A stretch of DNA of 64,000 bases from Hemileia vastatrix (taxonomy: Eukaryota > Basidiomycota > Pucciniomycetes > Pucciniales > Zaghouaniaceae), in contig JASXTE010000007.1 of assembly GCA_030280995.1 (NCBI GenBank), positions 4,200,001 through 4,264,000 of the forward strand. The letters are read 5' to 3'. Position 1 is the stretch's first letter. Each line of letters starts with the position of its first letter. Of this stretch, positions 1-10,219 are shown piece after piece. Under the pieces are notes generated by a model. It saw only the letters and a list, made by a program, of their open reading frames with translations. It did no database searches and had not been told where the DNA came from. The position numbers and the translations under genes are program-made.

Positions 1-575
1 TTTTATTCCTTTTGAATTAGTTATTTTACCTGTTTCTTTATGGTATCCGCTTTTATCTGGATTTTATATTTATGGTATGGGTCTGTGTTATCATTAATTG
101 TGATGAAGGGTCCTTACTGGAGGTCTGGGTGTTGAATCTGCTTGAAGTGGACACCATGGGGAGGTGATGGTCCCTCACAGTGCTGTAATTTCTGGGAATA
201 GCAGTGACATCATCTGGATTGAAGGTCTGTGCACTCCAGTGGATTTTGGTATAAGTAAGAGAGGATTTTGATGGTTATTTGACATCAATTACTTTCTAAA
301 ATTCAATAAAACATTTAAACACAATTATTATCATTTAGAAATATATTATAAAGCCTATTTAGATTGATATTATAATTATATAAGCTATAACTATATTCTA
401 TTTATCTATTTTCCACTACTAGCACACATTTAAATCCCAGTATTTTCAGTTTTATTTGAGTATAACTATTTTATTAGTCTTCCCCTAAGGTTTAATAACT
501 AAATCATTTATCAATAAGTAGTAGGACCATTAATAAATATTGTTAAATCAAACTTATATACTAGATACACTGACA
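1..575 (+). repeat. 3' fragment of an LTR-B
   Basis: This stretch aligns by eye with about 31925-32487, the 3' half of the 5' LTR of element B, and ends at the same ACTGACA terminus (569-575). Shared landmarks are the TGGTATGGGTCTGTG segment near 74 and the TCTTCCCCT(A/G)AGGTTTAAT block near 478. The window boundary cuts its left side, so a solo LTR cannot be told from the end of a full element. Confidence 0.85.
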
Positions 576-1642
576 GTCACTATTATTTTTAAGTAATAAA
601 TTTCCTTCTTTTTCAATAAATCAAAATATTAAGGTTGGAGTTTTATGATGTTAAACCATATGTCTAATAATTAGTACACTGAGATTTAATGTTTTTTTTA
701 GGGTTTGGGATATTACCCTTTCCATTCCTTGTTATTATATATATATATATATATATAGATTATTTATTTTATTTCAAAGCTCTCCTTCCATATCTCTCCC
801 TTCAATTTATGGTTCATATCATGTTGTTCCCCTGTTGAATCTTCTCCCTTATTTTCATTTTAATTTTTTCTTACCTATTCTATTTCCTCTTCACACGTTT
901 TGATTTCTTCTCCACCTCTCTCCAACCTACCTCCTTGAAACTCACTCCTTCCACTCCTTTCTCCCACCCCTTTTAATTGCTTTAGAGTAAAAGACATAAG
1001 ATAGAAACAATAGGGAGGGGATGGAAAGTGTGAGGGGTGGACTTTATTGAAGAGCCATAGAGTTAGGATGGAAAGAAAAGGGATGGGGTATATAGAAACA
1101 GATGTGGTGAGAGATAAAGAAGGTTAGATAGGGGGTGGAAGTGGGACTGAGTGGGGTATAGTGGTGTGCACTGGGAGCCAAATGAGTGTGGTGGGGTGGG
1201 TTGGGGTAGGAAGAAGAAAAAAATATTTATAAGGGTTGTGATTAGAGAAAAAGAGGTTAAATGGGCTGAAAGGTGAAAGGGAAGAGAATAAAGTGTGAGC
1301 AAAACAGGTGAGGAAGGGTGAAAAGAGTAAAAGTTCAGTTTTGAAGGCATGGAAAGAAAAGCTTAAGTAAAAAGATGATGAGCAAAATAAAGGGGTGGTA
1401 ATAGAAGTGAAACAGGTGAGGAGTCTGAAAAGTATGTACAAAGGGGTGGAAGGAGCTTCAAAAAAGGTGGTGAAAATCAGAATTTTCAATCTATTTTTTG
1501 GCCAAAGGATAGAGTCCACCCTGTAATAATATGATGCTTCGCTTTCATTCAGAAAGCCAATAGTTAAACCTGCTGTATGGCTATTTTACATCCTTAATCA
1601 ATTTAAAATACATATAAATTGGCTCTTAGTAATAAATACTTA
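576..1642. other. Gene-free AT-rich spacer with a TA microsatellite and a purine-rich island
   Basis: No coding region is recognised. An alternating TA tract lies at 736-757. From about 1034 to 1525 the plus strand is unusually G/A-rich. It is bounded by GGGGTGGACTTTAT on the left (1034-1050 region) and the near-inverted ATAGAGTCCACCCTG on the right (about 1509-1523), so it may be a small terminal-inverted-repeat element. Minus-strand open frames here are low-complexity Ser/Leu/Phe/Pro and look spurious. Confidence 0.5.
1034..1525. repeat. Possible small TIR element, purine-rich
   Basis: The ends are imperfect inverted copies of GGGTGGACTYTAT around a roughly 450-bp purine-rich strand. A similar purine-rich block occurs at 25990-26285 inside a CACTA-like element, where it ends in a perfect hairpin with a related ACTCTGTTCTT sequence. 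No target duplication was identified, so the call is tentative. Confidence 0.3.
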
Positions 1643-2084
1643 TGTCAGCCAGGCTATACCAGGAGCCCAGTAAATGACCTGAAAGAGGGCGTAAGAATTG
1701 TATTTTATGTATATAAATTAATATTTTATTGCATAATAAAATTATATAAGTATCTTATTAAATATAAGTGTTATATTAACTTTATTGTTATATAAATTAT
1801 TTATACATTTAAATTAAGCATAATATATTTTATATTCTACAAATAATGGCACATTTTTATGTATTTAATAATTATAAATTAATAATTAATGAATTACAAA
1901 AAATATATTATAATTATATATGTAAAACTGACTTATAATGTAATTAAGTTAATTAATTAAATTTATATATTAAATAAAACTTCATATATTATTAAACAAT
2001 AATGTTGGGTGCTTCTTTTGACCCTTAATTGTGTCAGGAAAAATTATTAAATATATTATAACACTTATTTAATAACATAGTATT

Positions 2085-3586
2085 TGTCAGGCTGAGGTCA
2101 AGTACAAAGACCTGAACTAGCTTGAATGGTCAGTTGTCTAGAAGATTTAAATGGTCCTATATGAATACTGTAGTATAAATCCAATAAGTAGTAAAATATA
2201 ATCAAAATTAAAGGTCTCAGTAATATAATTCTCACTATTTTTATATATGGCTTACAATCTTTGTAGTTGGTAGAAAAATAGATTTCATAATTCAGATACT
2301 ATTCAAAAGTCTTATAAAAGTACTAATTGATATGTATTGTAATTTATTTGGTTATATTTGTTGAATTGTAAAATGATAAAGAATGAAGAAACAAGACCCT
2401 AAAACCTCCTCCTTTTATACACACTGAATTCCCCAATTATTCCCTCAATGTACCATCCAATACACAGTTAATGACGCCCCAAAACAACTAATAGACCTTC
2501 CCATTAACATCCCTAGTAACCCATGACATAATTAGACAAATAACAACCGTCCAAATCTTGTAATAATAAGGGAAATCCATCAAAATTAAAGAAAAAGACA
2601 AAAAGAGAGTATATGCGTATAAAACAATAATATAAAAGACTGAAGGAGACTTTTTTAAATTAATAATAGCTTAATAATAAGGGGGATTAACTGTAGAAAT
2701 GGAGGGGCTAATCCTGACATTATACTACGTGAAATTCCCATCCAAAAATAACCAATATTGATTGAGAAACCACCCAAAAACTCAAAAAAGAGCGTTAGAT
2801 GTGGGGTAACCACATGCAGTCCTTGGCAGGCGCTTGCACAGGTAAATCCTTGACTAAAATTGGGCAAATTTAAGCGTGGTGATGAAATAAGACACCAAGA
2901 ATGAGGTTATTAATGAAATTAGTGCATATAAACAGGGTCAATGCATTATTAATTAAGCTAGGACACTAAATAAGCGCCTGTCGCCTATTTTAGTGTGTTT
3001 CCCCACAGTAGGCGTAGAATGTGGGGTAATTATAGTGTGAAAAAGCTAACTTTTCTAAAAATGAAGCTATTCACACAGGAAAAAAGCAGGCAGTATGTGG
3101 CCAGTACACAGAAGCCATTTCTGACATAAAAAACACCAATTTTGAAAAGTGTTATTTTTATACATTTAAATAGCCAAATCAATAGTCCTAAATGAGAAAA
3201 ATTGATCTGTCAAAGCGCAATTTTGATATTCTCAAATTTATAGCGCATATAGTCAACTTTTAAGTGAAATAAAGCGCATTTCTTGTTTTTTGCATAAAAC
3301 AGTGAATATAACAGCTTTAAGTGTACTTAAAAATTATGTAGCCTTATACTTAAGGTTCTTAAGATTACCTTAACATATTTCAACTTAATATTAAATACAT
3401 AAGACTTATAAAAGGTGGATATATGCGTGTATATAAGGTGTTATAATGGCATATTTTGTATATTATCATAATTTTACTTATATATACTGTTTGTGTACTC
3501 TTAATTATTATTCATATGTATAGTTCATGTTTTTAGCATAAATTATAAGTAGTTTTTACTCAGTGCTGCGGATATACAGTCTGACA
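2085..3586 (+). mobile_element. Solo LTR, family D (D1), 1502 bp
   Basis: It begins TGTCAGGCTGAGG, ends CTGACA, and is flanked by the perfect 5-bp direct repeat GTATT at 2080-2084 and 3587-3591. There is no internal coding part. Further D copies lie at 12987-14224 (5'-truncated) and at 31141-31303 plus 51978-53714 (split by element B); the reassembled length of the latter agrees with this one. The TG...CA ends and 5-bp duplication identify it as an LTR left after LTR-LTR recombination. The coding part of family D is not in the window. Confidence 0.88.
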
Positions 3587-3896
3587 GTATTAAAATCCCC
3601 ACTTTAAATTACAAATATCATTAAATTAATTATATGTTTCATTTAAACAAATTATTGAATTAATTACATAGTTAAAACAATTAATTAAAATTGCTTTGCA
3701 CTGGATTGAACTTATTATATGAATTTTTGGCTTGAAAATAATTTTATTTGTTTTACTTAAACCTTTACATGTCACTATAATGTCTGTTTTAGATTATTTT
3801 ACTCATTGTTCTCATGTTTCAGACTTACTTGGCTACTAATTATTTTAATTAAGTGTTTTGGGAATTCATGTTAGGAAAATGTTTAATTACTCACGG

Positions 3897-4822
3897 TGTG
3901 GTGATCCAAACCTGGGTAGGCCTTTGGAGTTCATATTTGGGGGTATTTGGTATGTAGGGTGTTATTGGGGTTATGGTGTTATTAGTGGTCTTTTTCATCT
4001 TTAGGTGATATTTAGTAGTGTTTATTGAGGCTTAAGCTAGGTTCAATTATTATGTCTCAGTTTAATGTCCTTTCTTTTCTCTTCATTTTGGTAACCCTTA
4101 TGGGTGGTTACCTTGCTTTATAGGGTAGTTATGGTGTTGTTATTGGTATTTATTGGATGTTTATTGCTTAGTGGTGCTTATGTAGGCTTAAGCTAGGGTC
4201 TCTTATTATGTCTCAGCTTATTGTCCTTCATTTTAATTTCATTTTGGTATCTTTTATGTGTGTTTATCTTGTTTATAAGTGAATTTATGGCTTTTTAGGG
4301 TTATTAGGGTTTTTATTGGTTGTATGGGTGTTTTAGGGCCTAGAAGCGGCCCGCCCGCTCCTAAGTGGAGCCGCCTCCAAGCGACCTGCCCGCCTGGGCG
4401 CTGGGGAGGCGCTAAAATGCACTTATATGCATGAAAAAGGCTGGGAAAGCTAGCTTTTGGGTGGGGAATTGGTCAGGGTGGTCTGTGCACTGGCTGTATG
4501 ATGCGTGTGTGGGAAGATTTCTAGGGGAATCATCGGATCTCTTTACTCATTGCCTCTCTGTTCCTCACTGTCTCATTGGCTTGTGTTTTGTTGGCATATA
4601 TTACTGTTCATTTCAACTCTTTCTGGTAGTCTGTCTGGGACTATTATCTTCACTTTTAAAGAGGTCAAGAGTGTTTAATTAGAGGGTCTAGCAAACAGAT
4701 CTCCAATTTGCTGAAACAGGTAAATCTCACTTGTTTTTCTAAAGGGACAGGGGTTATTCTTTCTGGTTTTTCTCCAACTCCCTTGGTCAGGGCCTATAGC
4801 TAGTACTATAGGATTGTCAACA
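3897..4822 (+). repeat. A2 5' LTR (926 bp)
   Basis: It starts TGTGGTGATCC and ends ATAGGATTGTCAACA. The last 100 bp share the TTTCTAAAGGGACAGGGG ... TATAGCTAGTACTATAGG block with the A1 and A3 LTRs, although the rest differs. It contains a long GC-rich cassette at 4344-4413. Confidence 0.9.
4344..4413 (+). repeat. GC-rich cassette in the A2 5' LTR
   Basis: A strongly GC-rich block in an AT-rich LTR. The 3' LTR of the same element has the same flanks but lacks about 36 bp from the middle of this block (compare 9220-9254), so the cassette changed length after or during insertion. Confidence 0.75.
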
Positions 4823-4826
4823 TTTC

Positions 4827-4843
4827 TGGTGACCAACGTGGGG
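4827..4843 (+). promoter_or_regulatory. Primer-binding site of A2
   Basis: TGGTGACCAACGTGGGG begins four bases after the 5' LTR. It starts with TGG, complementary to tRNA CCA ends, and resembles the equivalent sites of A3 (TGGCTCCCAATGTGGGG) and A1 (minus strand, TGGCACCCAAAGTGGGG). The tRNA species was not identified. Confidence 0.8.
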
Positions 4844-5062
4844 TTACAAATCTGTTGGCTTTTTGGAATCTCTGTTGATCTAGGCTTCTCTCTTTGGTGG
4901 ATTTCCTTTGGTGGATTTTGGATTTGGTGCTATATCTCTTTGTTGTTGGTCTAGGGGTCTTCTTTTCTGTTGCTTTTGGTCCCTCCTAGGTCTCTAAGGC
5001 TACTGGGGGGGACTTTGGCTATCTTTGGTGGAGATTGTAGGCTGTAACTTGGAATTGCTAGG

Positions 5063-6649
5063 ATGGTTAGGATTCAGTCTTGGGATGGTTCAAGTTTTTT
5101 GGGAGAGGATGCAAAGGGGTTTTTGGCTAGTTTTGAGGTTGCTTCTGAGATTGATGGGGCCTCACTGTTGGACATGGTCAGGCAAGTAATCTTTTTCATT
5201 GGTAATAGGGAGGTGGAGAAGGAAGTTTCTGGTATGGCAGGATATAGGAGTCAGGACTGGGGGAAGTTGAAGATTGAAATGGTTAAAAGGTGGCCTACTA
5301 CATTCTCAATGGTAGATCTTCATGGGATTGCTAGGAAGTGGGAATTGAAAGGTGGTGTAACTTCTCTTTCTCAGTATGGGGAATTTATGGAGGAGTTTGG
5401 GGAGGCTCTGGATTATCTGGTATATAATGATATGTTACCACATGAAGATGGGGCCAAGTATGTATTTTGGAGTGCCATAGGTAGGAATGTAAAGGTGGAG
5501 GTTTTGAAGATTCTTTTCAAGGCTGACTTGATGAAGACTCTTCCAAATGGGGAAAATAGGATTCCTGGTATGGCTATTCTGAAGGAGGTTATTTTGGGAT
5601 ATTTGGATGGTATGATGGATAGGGATGTGGAATCTGGAGAGGAAATCCTGTTGAATGGAGAGGTTCAGGAGACTGTGGTGGAAAATTCAGTTTCTAGGGA
5701 GAAGTTGAAGCCATCAATTTTGGAAGATGAGGACTCTGATGATGTTTTTGAAACTGATTTTTCCTTTTTAAATGATTCCATAGGATCTCAGGAATGTGCT
5801 TCACTGTATGTTTTGGAAATGTACACACTGGAGGATCAGTGTACTTCCTCAAGTTTGGGTGAATTATGTGGGAAGGAGGACTTGTCTGGTCATGAAGAAG
5901 GATTTTGGGATATTGAGAAGGAATCTGCGGTGGATGAATGGTTTCTGTGGTATGATTATTTTTCATTCTCAAGTTCAAATAATGGCTTATTGGAGGAGGA
6001 TGTATTGGTTGAATATTTGGATGGACAGAAAGATTCTGTCTTGGATCTTTTTCTCATAGAGGAAGATTATTTTCAAGTGGTTCCCTCAAGATCAGAAGGT
6101 CTCTTCTTGGAGGAGGATTTTTATTTTGATGTTATGGATGTTATTCTGAAGGATTTTGCAGATTCTAAGCAAGATTCCTATAGGGAAGAGGAAAATTGTG
6201 ATGTTTTGGATGTCACTGGTATGGAGGTTGATTTTAAAGATGTGGTGGAAGTTCCAGATGTTTCACAGGGTGGAGAATTTATGGATTCTGGTAATTTGAA
6301 CTATGGTAGACTCAGTGTATGGAGGAGGATGGAAGATTTGTTTGGAGGTCTGATGTTGGGATATCAGAATTGGAAGAGGAGCTTAGGGGGTTCAGGCCCT
6401 AGGGGCAAAGTTATTGGTTTAAACCTTGGGATTTATAGAATCTTATTCCTCCGTAATGAGGATAAACTACTTAATTTGTTTTGGTTTTGCTTAATTTGGC
6501 CTCTATGTATTTGGTCAGTTTTTTTGTTTTTTCCAATTCTTATCAGTCTCTCTGGTTCAAGTCTCTATATAAAAAAGGGAGGCCGGGCCGCTTCAGGCAG
6601 CACCTCCGACGTCAGGTGGCCCACCCGTAATGAAAAAAAAAAATCTTAG
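5063..6649 (+). CDS. Gag-like protein of A2 (528 aa)
   Basis: Residues about 1-200 match the N-terminal Gag of A1 and A3: RIQSWDGSSFLGED, GASLLDMVRQVIFFIGNREVEKEV, a YLVYNDMLPHEDGAKYVFWSA block and MKTLPNG. It is therefore the capsid-type domain that would build the virus-like particle. There is no CCHC knuckle. Residues about 230-400 are unusually acidic (repeated EED/DED clusters, little Lys/Arg). Near the C-terminus a hydrophobic run (about 470-505, LFWFCLIWPLCIWSVFLFF) is followed by a basic tail, and the tail (GGRAASGSTSDVRWPTR) is translated from a GC cassette. The true end may have been shorter, before the cassette arrived. It is the only long, undisturbed Gag frame here. ATG 5063 was chosen because it directly precedes the conserved WDG motif. 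Confidence 0.85.
   Translation: MVRIQSWDGSSFLGEDAKGFLASFEVASEIDGASLLDMVRQVIFFIGNREVEKEVSGMAGYRSQDWGKLKIEMVKRWPTTFSMVDLHGIARKWELKGGVTSLSQYGEFMEEFGEALDYLVYNDMLPHEDGAKYVFWSAIGRNVKVEVLKILFKADLMKTLPNGENRIPGMAILKEVILGYLDGMMDRDVESGEEILLNGEVQETVVENSVSREKLKPSILEDEDSDDVFETDFSFLNDSIGSQECASLYVLEMYTLEDQCTSSSLGELCGKEDLSGHEEGFWDIEKESAVDEWFLWYDYFSFSSSNNGLLEEDVLVEYLDGQKDSVLDLFLIEEDYFQVVPSRSEGLFLEEDFYFDVMDVILKDFADSKQDSYREEENCDVLDVTGMEVDFKDVVEVPDVSQGGEFMDSGNLNYGRLSVWRRMEDLFGGLMLGYQNWKRSLGGSGPRGKVIGLNLGIYRILFLRNEDKLLNLFWFCLIWPLCIWSVFLFFPILISLSGSSLYIKKGGRAASGSTSDVRWPTRNEKKKS
6577..6627 (+). repeat. GC-rich cassette inside the A2 gag gene
   Basis: 51 bp, nearly the same as the block in the A1 LTRs (17611-17673, reverse complement), including CACCTCCGACGTCAGGTGG. 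It is unlike the cassette in A2's own LTRs. It is read in frame as the C-terminal tail of the gag protein and is flanked by A-runs on both sides. Confidence 0.8.
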
Positions 6650-6859
6650 TATAATGAAGATGGAAGAAAAGAAAATTTCAAGTGAAGATGGGTATTTTAT
6701 TTAAAAGAAAATGAAGATAAAAATGAAGATTGTTGGTATTATTTCACCTCCAGGATGAGTTTAAACTGCAAAATTTTGTTTCTAAATTGGATTTTTTTGG
6801 ATTAAAAGAATTTTAATGGTTTTTTAATGGTTTTGGTTTTTTACGGGAGAAGATTTGTG

Positions 6860-7300
6860 TTGGAAAATCCTTTTTGTTAGAAGGTACCCAAGGGTGGGGC
6901 TTCTAGATTTTATTTTGGAAAGTGTGGGGGTGACTGATGGGCTGGCTGCTCTATCAACAGTTACCCCAGATTGTCTGTTTCCAACCCCTTCTCTTAATTT
7001 TGTTGAATTCTAGTATTGGTTTTTTTCTTTAAAAGGTTTTTAGTCCACCATGACTTTAAACTGGAAATTCTTTTGGTATTCAAGTGCTGGACCCCTCATG
7101 TTTATTGCTTTTGTTTAATTTTGTTGGATGTTGTGTTTTTGTTAAAATGTACCCAGGGGGGGCTTCTAGATTTTATTTTGGAAAGTGTGGGGGTAACTGA
7201 TGAGCTGGCTGCTCTGTAGAACAGTTACCCCAGAATGTCTGTTTCAAGCCTTTGGTTTTTTTCTAGTTGAATTCTAGTGTTGTTTTTTTTGTGATTCAGG
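6860..7300 (+). repeat. Tandem hairpin units HP1 and HP2 of A2
   Basis: Two units of about 263 bp share TACCCA.GG.GGG.CTTCTAGATTTTATTTTG, then a hairpin. HP1 at 6927-6967 pairs GGGGTGACTG with CAGTTACCCC (one G-U or mismatch). HP2 at 7190-7231 pairs GGGGTAACTG with CAGTTACCCC perfectly. The loop carries its own GAGC/GCTC inner stem in HP2. The same pair, with the same spacing, is in A1 and A3. No protein is encoded. Confidence 0.8.
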
Positions 7301-7639
7301 TTTTTAGTCCTCTATGACTTTAAACTGGATTGCCTTGGATGCCTTTTGGTGCTTTTGGATTGGTGGTGGATCACTGGTGGTCTCCCATCATTTTTACTTA
7401 TTGGAGGGAGCCCACCCAGTGATCTTTTCTGTTGACCTGGAGCTGGCTTTGCTATGTGGCTCTAGGGTGTTGGCTGTGAAAGTGGTGGATTCAAGATTAT
7501 TTTCTTTTTTTCTCTTTTTTTTCTTTTAATTTTTTATGGAGGCTATGTTTGTTCAAAGGCTCAAGATAGGGCTCTGGCAATGTTTTTGGTAGAAGAGGAG
7601 GAGTTAAAGTAAAAAAAAATATTTTTTTTTAGGTGTGAC

Positions 7640-7708
7640 CACATCAAGGTGCACTTGGATGTGGGTAAGGTATCAGGGAATCAGCTCATCAATTGGCTGG
7701 GGGATACC
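7640..7708 (+). repeat. CACATC/GATGTG structured module of A2
   Basis: Contains CACATCAAGGTGCACTTGG followed by ATGTG (a stem around a near-palindromic GTGCAC), then GGTATC ... GATACC enclosing AATTGGC. The module occurs once here and twice each in A3 (45126-45195, 45285-45353) and A1 (21025-21094, 21220-21284). Confidence 0.7.
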
Positions 7709-7855
7709 ATTTTATTTTGTTTTATTTGTTAAAGGAGGTTAAATGTTTTGGCTTTGATGGTTTTTGGTTTGGGGATTTATGGGATATATCTTCAAGATTT
7801 TTTTGGAAAGTCCTTCAATACTTTAAACTGATCTTTTAATTACAAGCTCAAGATT

Positions 7856-8462
7856 TTTTGATGTCCATCAAGACTTTAAACTGAAAATTCTGTTAGTCCT
7901 CCAAGACTTAAAACTGGTTGTTTGTTAAAGATTTATTCAAGAATTTAATTTTACTACTGTGGATCTAGTAGTCCTCCAAGACATTAAACTGGCTGGTTTC
8001 AAGATTTTATCAAGAAGTAGTCCGTCAAGACTTTAAACTGAACACTGTGTTAGTCCCCCAAGACTTTAAAATGAGGATTGTTGATGGTGAAGTCCCCCAA
8101 GACTATAAACTGAGGAATGGGAGGCAGTGTGATGTGGAAGTGTAAAGGCAGAAGGATCCAAGGGGGAACTTCTGAATTTTGTAAAGGCAAGTTTGGGAGT
8201 GACTGATGGGCTGGAAGCTCTATATACAGTTACCCCAGAAAGTTAGTTACTTCTCTAAATCTTTTTCTGGTTGATCTCTGGTTCTGGGTTCTGTGATTCT
8301 GGTTTTTTCAGTTCCCCAAGACTATAAACTGAGGATTTTTTGGAGTCCCCCAAGACTATAAACTGAGGGCTGTTAGTCCCCCAAGACTTTAAACTGAGGG
8401 GTGCTAGTCCCCCAAGACTTTAAACTGAGGTTTGTGAGTCCCCCAAGACTATAAAATGAGGA
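7856..8462 (+). repeat. Array of the AGTCCCCCAAGACT motif in A2, with hairpin HP3
   Basis: About a dozen copies of a 24-25 bp motif, AGTCCnCCAAGACTnTAAAC followed by TGAGG or TGAA, lie at irregular spacing (later ones about 30 bp apart). Each carries AGTC...GACT, a potential four-pair stem. HP3 (8196-8236, GGAGTGACTG / CAGTTACCCC) sits within the array. Single related motifs also occur near 7045 and 7305. The array recurs in A1 and A3. Confidence 0.85.
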
Positions 8463-8771
8463 AATTTTTATGCTGGTAGAAGGTTATAGTTGGGAAGACT
8501 TGTCAACTTGATATCACTTTTCATTGTTGGAGGCTGGTACAGCCAGAGTTGGAATTCAGGAACAGAAGAAAGATATTTTTTACAGAGATAGATTGAATTT
8601 AAAGGCATGGTGCAAGAGAAGTTTTAAAGAAGAAGCTTGGATTGCTGGTTTAGAAATTCATTTAGGATGGAATAAGATCTGATGGAAGAGAGAAATGGGC
8701 TGTTTGTAAAGATTCTGAAGAGGTGTTTGAACATGGTTTTTGCCGAAGGAAGAATGGGGACATTCTTGATT

Positions 8772-8781
8772 GGAGGGAGGA
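8772..8781 (+). promoter_or_regulatory. Polypurine tract of A2
   Basis: GGAGGGAGGA immediately precedes the TG of the 3' LTR, the standard position for plus-strand priming. The same tract is found at the A1 3' LTR (reverse complement, 18114-18123). Confidence 0.85.
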
Positions 8782-9663
8782 TGTGGTGATCCAAACCTGG
8801 GTAGGCCTTTGGAGTGCATATTTGGGGGTATTTGGTATGTAGGGTGTTATTGGGGTTATGGTGTTATTAGTGGTTTTTTTCATCTTTAGGTGATTTTCAG
8901 TAGTGTTTATGGAGGCTTGAGCTAGGGTCACTTTTTATTTCTTAGCTTAATGTCCTTTCTTTTCTCTTCATTTTGGTATCCCTTATGGGTGGTTACCTTG
9001 CTTTATAGGGTAGTTATGGTGTTGTTATTGGTATTTATCGGATGTTTATTGCTTAGTGGTGCTTATGTAGGCCTAAGATAGGGTCACTTATTATGTCTCA
9101 GCTTATTGTCCTTCATTTTATTTTCGTTTTTGTATGTCTTATGTGTGTTTATCTTGTTTATAAGTGAAGTTATGGGTTTTTAGGGTTTTTATTGGTTGTA
9201 TGGGTGTTTTAGGGCCTAGAAGCGGCCTTCCCGCCTGGGCGCTAGGGAGGCGCTAAAATGCACTTTTATGCATGAAGGGGGTTGGGAAAGCTGGATTTTG
9301 GGTGGGGAATTGGTCAGGGTTGTCTGTGCACTGGCTGTATGATGTGTGTGTGGGAAGATTTTTAGGGGAATCATCAGATCTCTTTACTCATTGCCTCTCT
9401 GTTCCTCACTGTCTCATTGGCTTGTGTTTTGTTGGCATATATTACTGTTCATTTTAACTCATCCTGTTAGTCTGTCTGGGACTATTATCTTCACTTTTAA
9501 AGAGGTCAAGAGTTTTCAATTAGAGGGTCTAGAAAACAGATCTCCAATTTGCTGCAACAGGTAAATCTCACTTGTTTTTCTAAAGGGACAGGGGTTATTC
9601 TTTCTGGTTTTTCTCCAACTCCTTTGGTCAAGGCCTATAGCTAGTACTATAGGATTGTCTACA
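8782..9663 (+). repeat. A2 3' LTR (882 bp)
   Basis: It matches the 5' LTR throughout but is shorter, mainly because its GC cassette (9220-9254) lacks about 36 bp. It ends GATTGTCTACA, followed by the ACGG duplication. Confidence 0.9.
9220..9254 (+). repeat. Short GC-rich cassette in the A2 3' LTR
   Basis: The same flanks as 4344-4413 (AGAAGCGGCC ... CCCGCCTGGGCGCT) with the central part missing. Confidence 0.7.
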
Positions 9664-10219
9664 ACGGGTTTTAGTTAATTGTTTCATATTTTTCTCTTAA
9701 TATCCATGTTTCATTTCTACTCTTTTATATTTTTGCTTTAGTTTATTACTATTTTGTATTTACTGATTTGTGGTGCTTCAGAGGTCCCTTGGGTAATCCC
9801 CTTTAAACCCATCACTTATTACACTCACATTTTTATTACATATTTAGATATTATACAAATTATTATTATTGTTATTAGTATTATAGTTCTAATATATATT
9901 TTAATAAATTTCTATGGTTGCTCTAAGTCTAATAATACATATAAGTGTTTCTGCCCATTGAGAATTAAAACCCTTACTTAAAATCAATATATTATAATTT
10001 AACATTAACCCTCACTTTTTCTGTCAAGTCCAATAAGTCCTCGTTGCTTTGTTTCTCTTTAGAATAACTACAAATTCTTTTATTACTTTACTTCCTTCCC
10101 TATCTCCTCCTCTTCATTTCCATTCTTCATTGTATTCCTCCTTCTTCTAGACAACTGGCCGATAACTTATATTTGAAGTAGGAGAATTATAAAAATATAA
10201 AAACTATCCATAAAGCTAT

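Larger units (their letters stand above)
3897..9663 (+). mobile_element. A2: non-autonomous, gag-only Ty3/Gypsy-type LTR element
   Basis: It has paired LTRs (3897-4822 and 8782-9663) starting TGTGGTGATCC and ending in ACA. A primer-binding site directly follows the 5' LTR and a polypurine tract precedes the 3' LTR. A perfect 4-bp duplication ACGG lies at 3893-3896 and 9664-9667. Inside is one gag-like gene with no protease, reverse transcriptase, RNase H or integrase. About 2 kb of noncoding modules follow that are shared with the 3' part of autonomous A1 and A3. It presumably depends on A-family enzymes in trans. It sits in element F1. Confidence 0.9.
1643..10168 (+). repeat. Element F1: single arm of a palindromic element, twice interrupted
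   Basis: It starts with TGTCAGCCAGGCTATACCAG, the terminus of F2 at 10220. Its arm survives as 1643-2084, 3592-3896 and 9668-10168. Together these match the left arm of F2 (10220 to about 11495) in order, down to the centre motif (GGCCGATA at about 10159). The two gaps are a solo LTR-D with target duplication GTATT and element A2 with target duplication ACGG. The second arm is absent, so F1 ends near the symmetry centre, as expected for deletion of half a palindrome. Confidence 0.7.

Noticed and set aside
1063..1519. Two overlapping minus-strand open frames rich in Ser, Leu, Phe and Pro
   Set aside because: They reflect the purine-rich plus strand. There is no motif, and the two frames overlap in different phases.
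7856..8462. Regular short repeats resembling a CRISPR array
   Set aside because: Spacers are irregular and partly absent, the motif is degenerate, the setting is a eukaryotic LTR element, and no cas genes are present.
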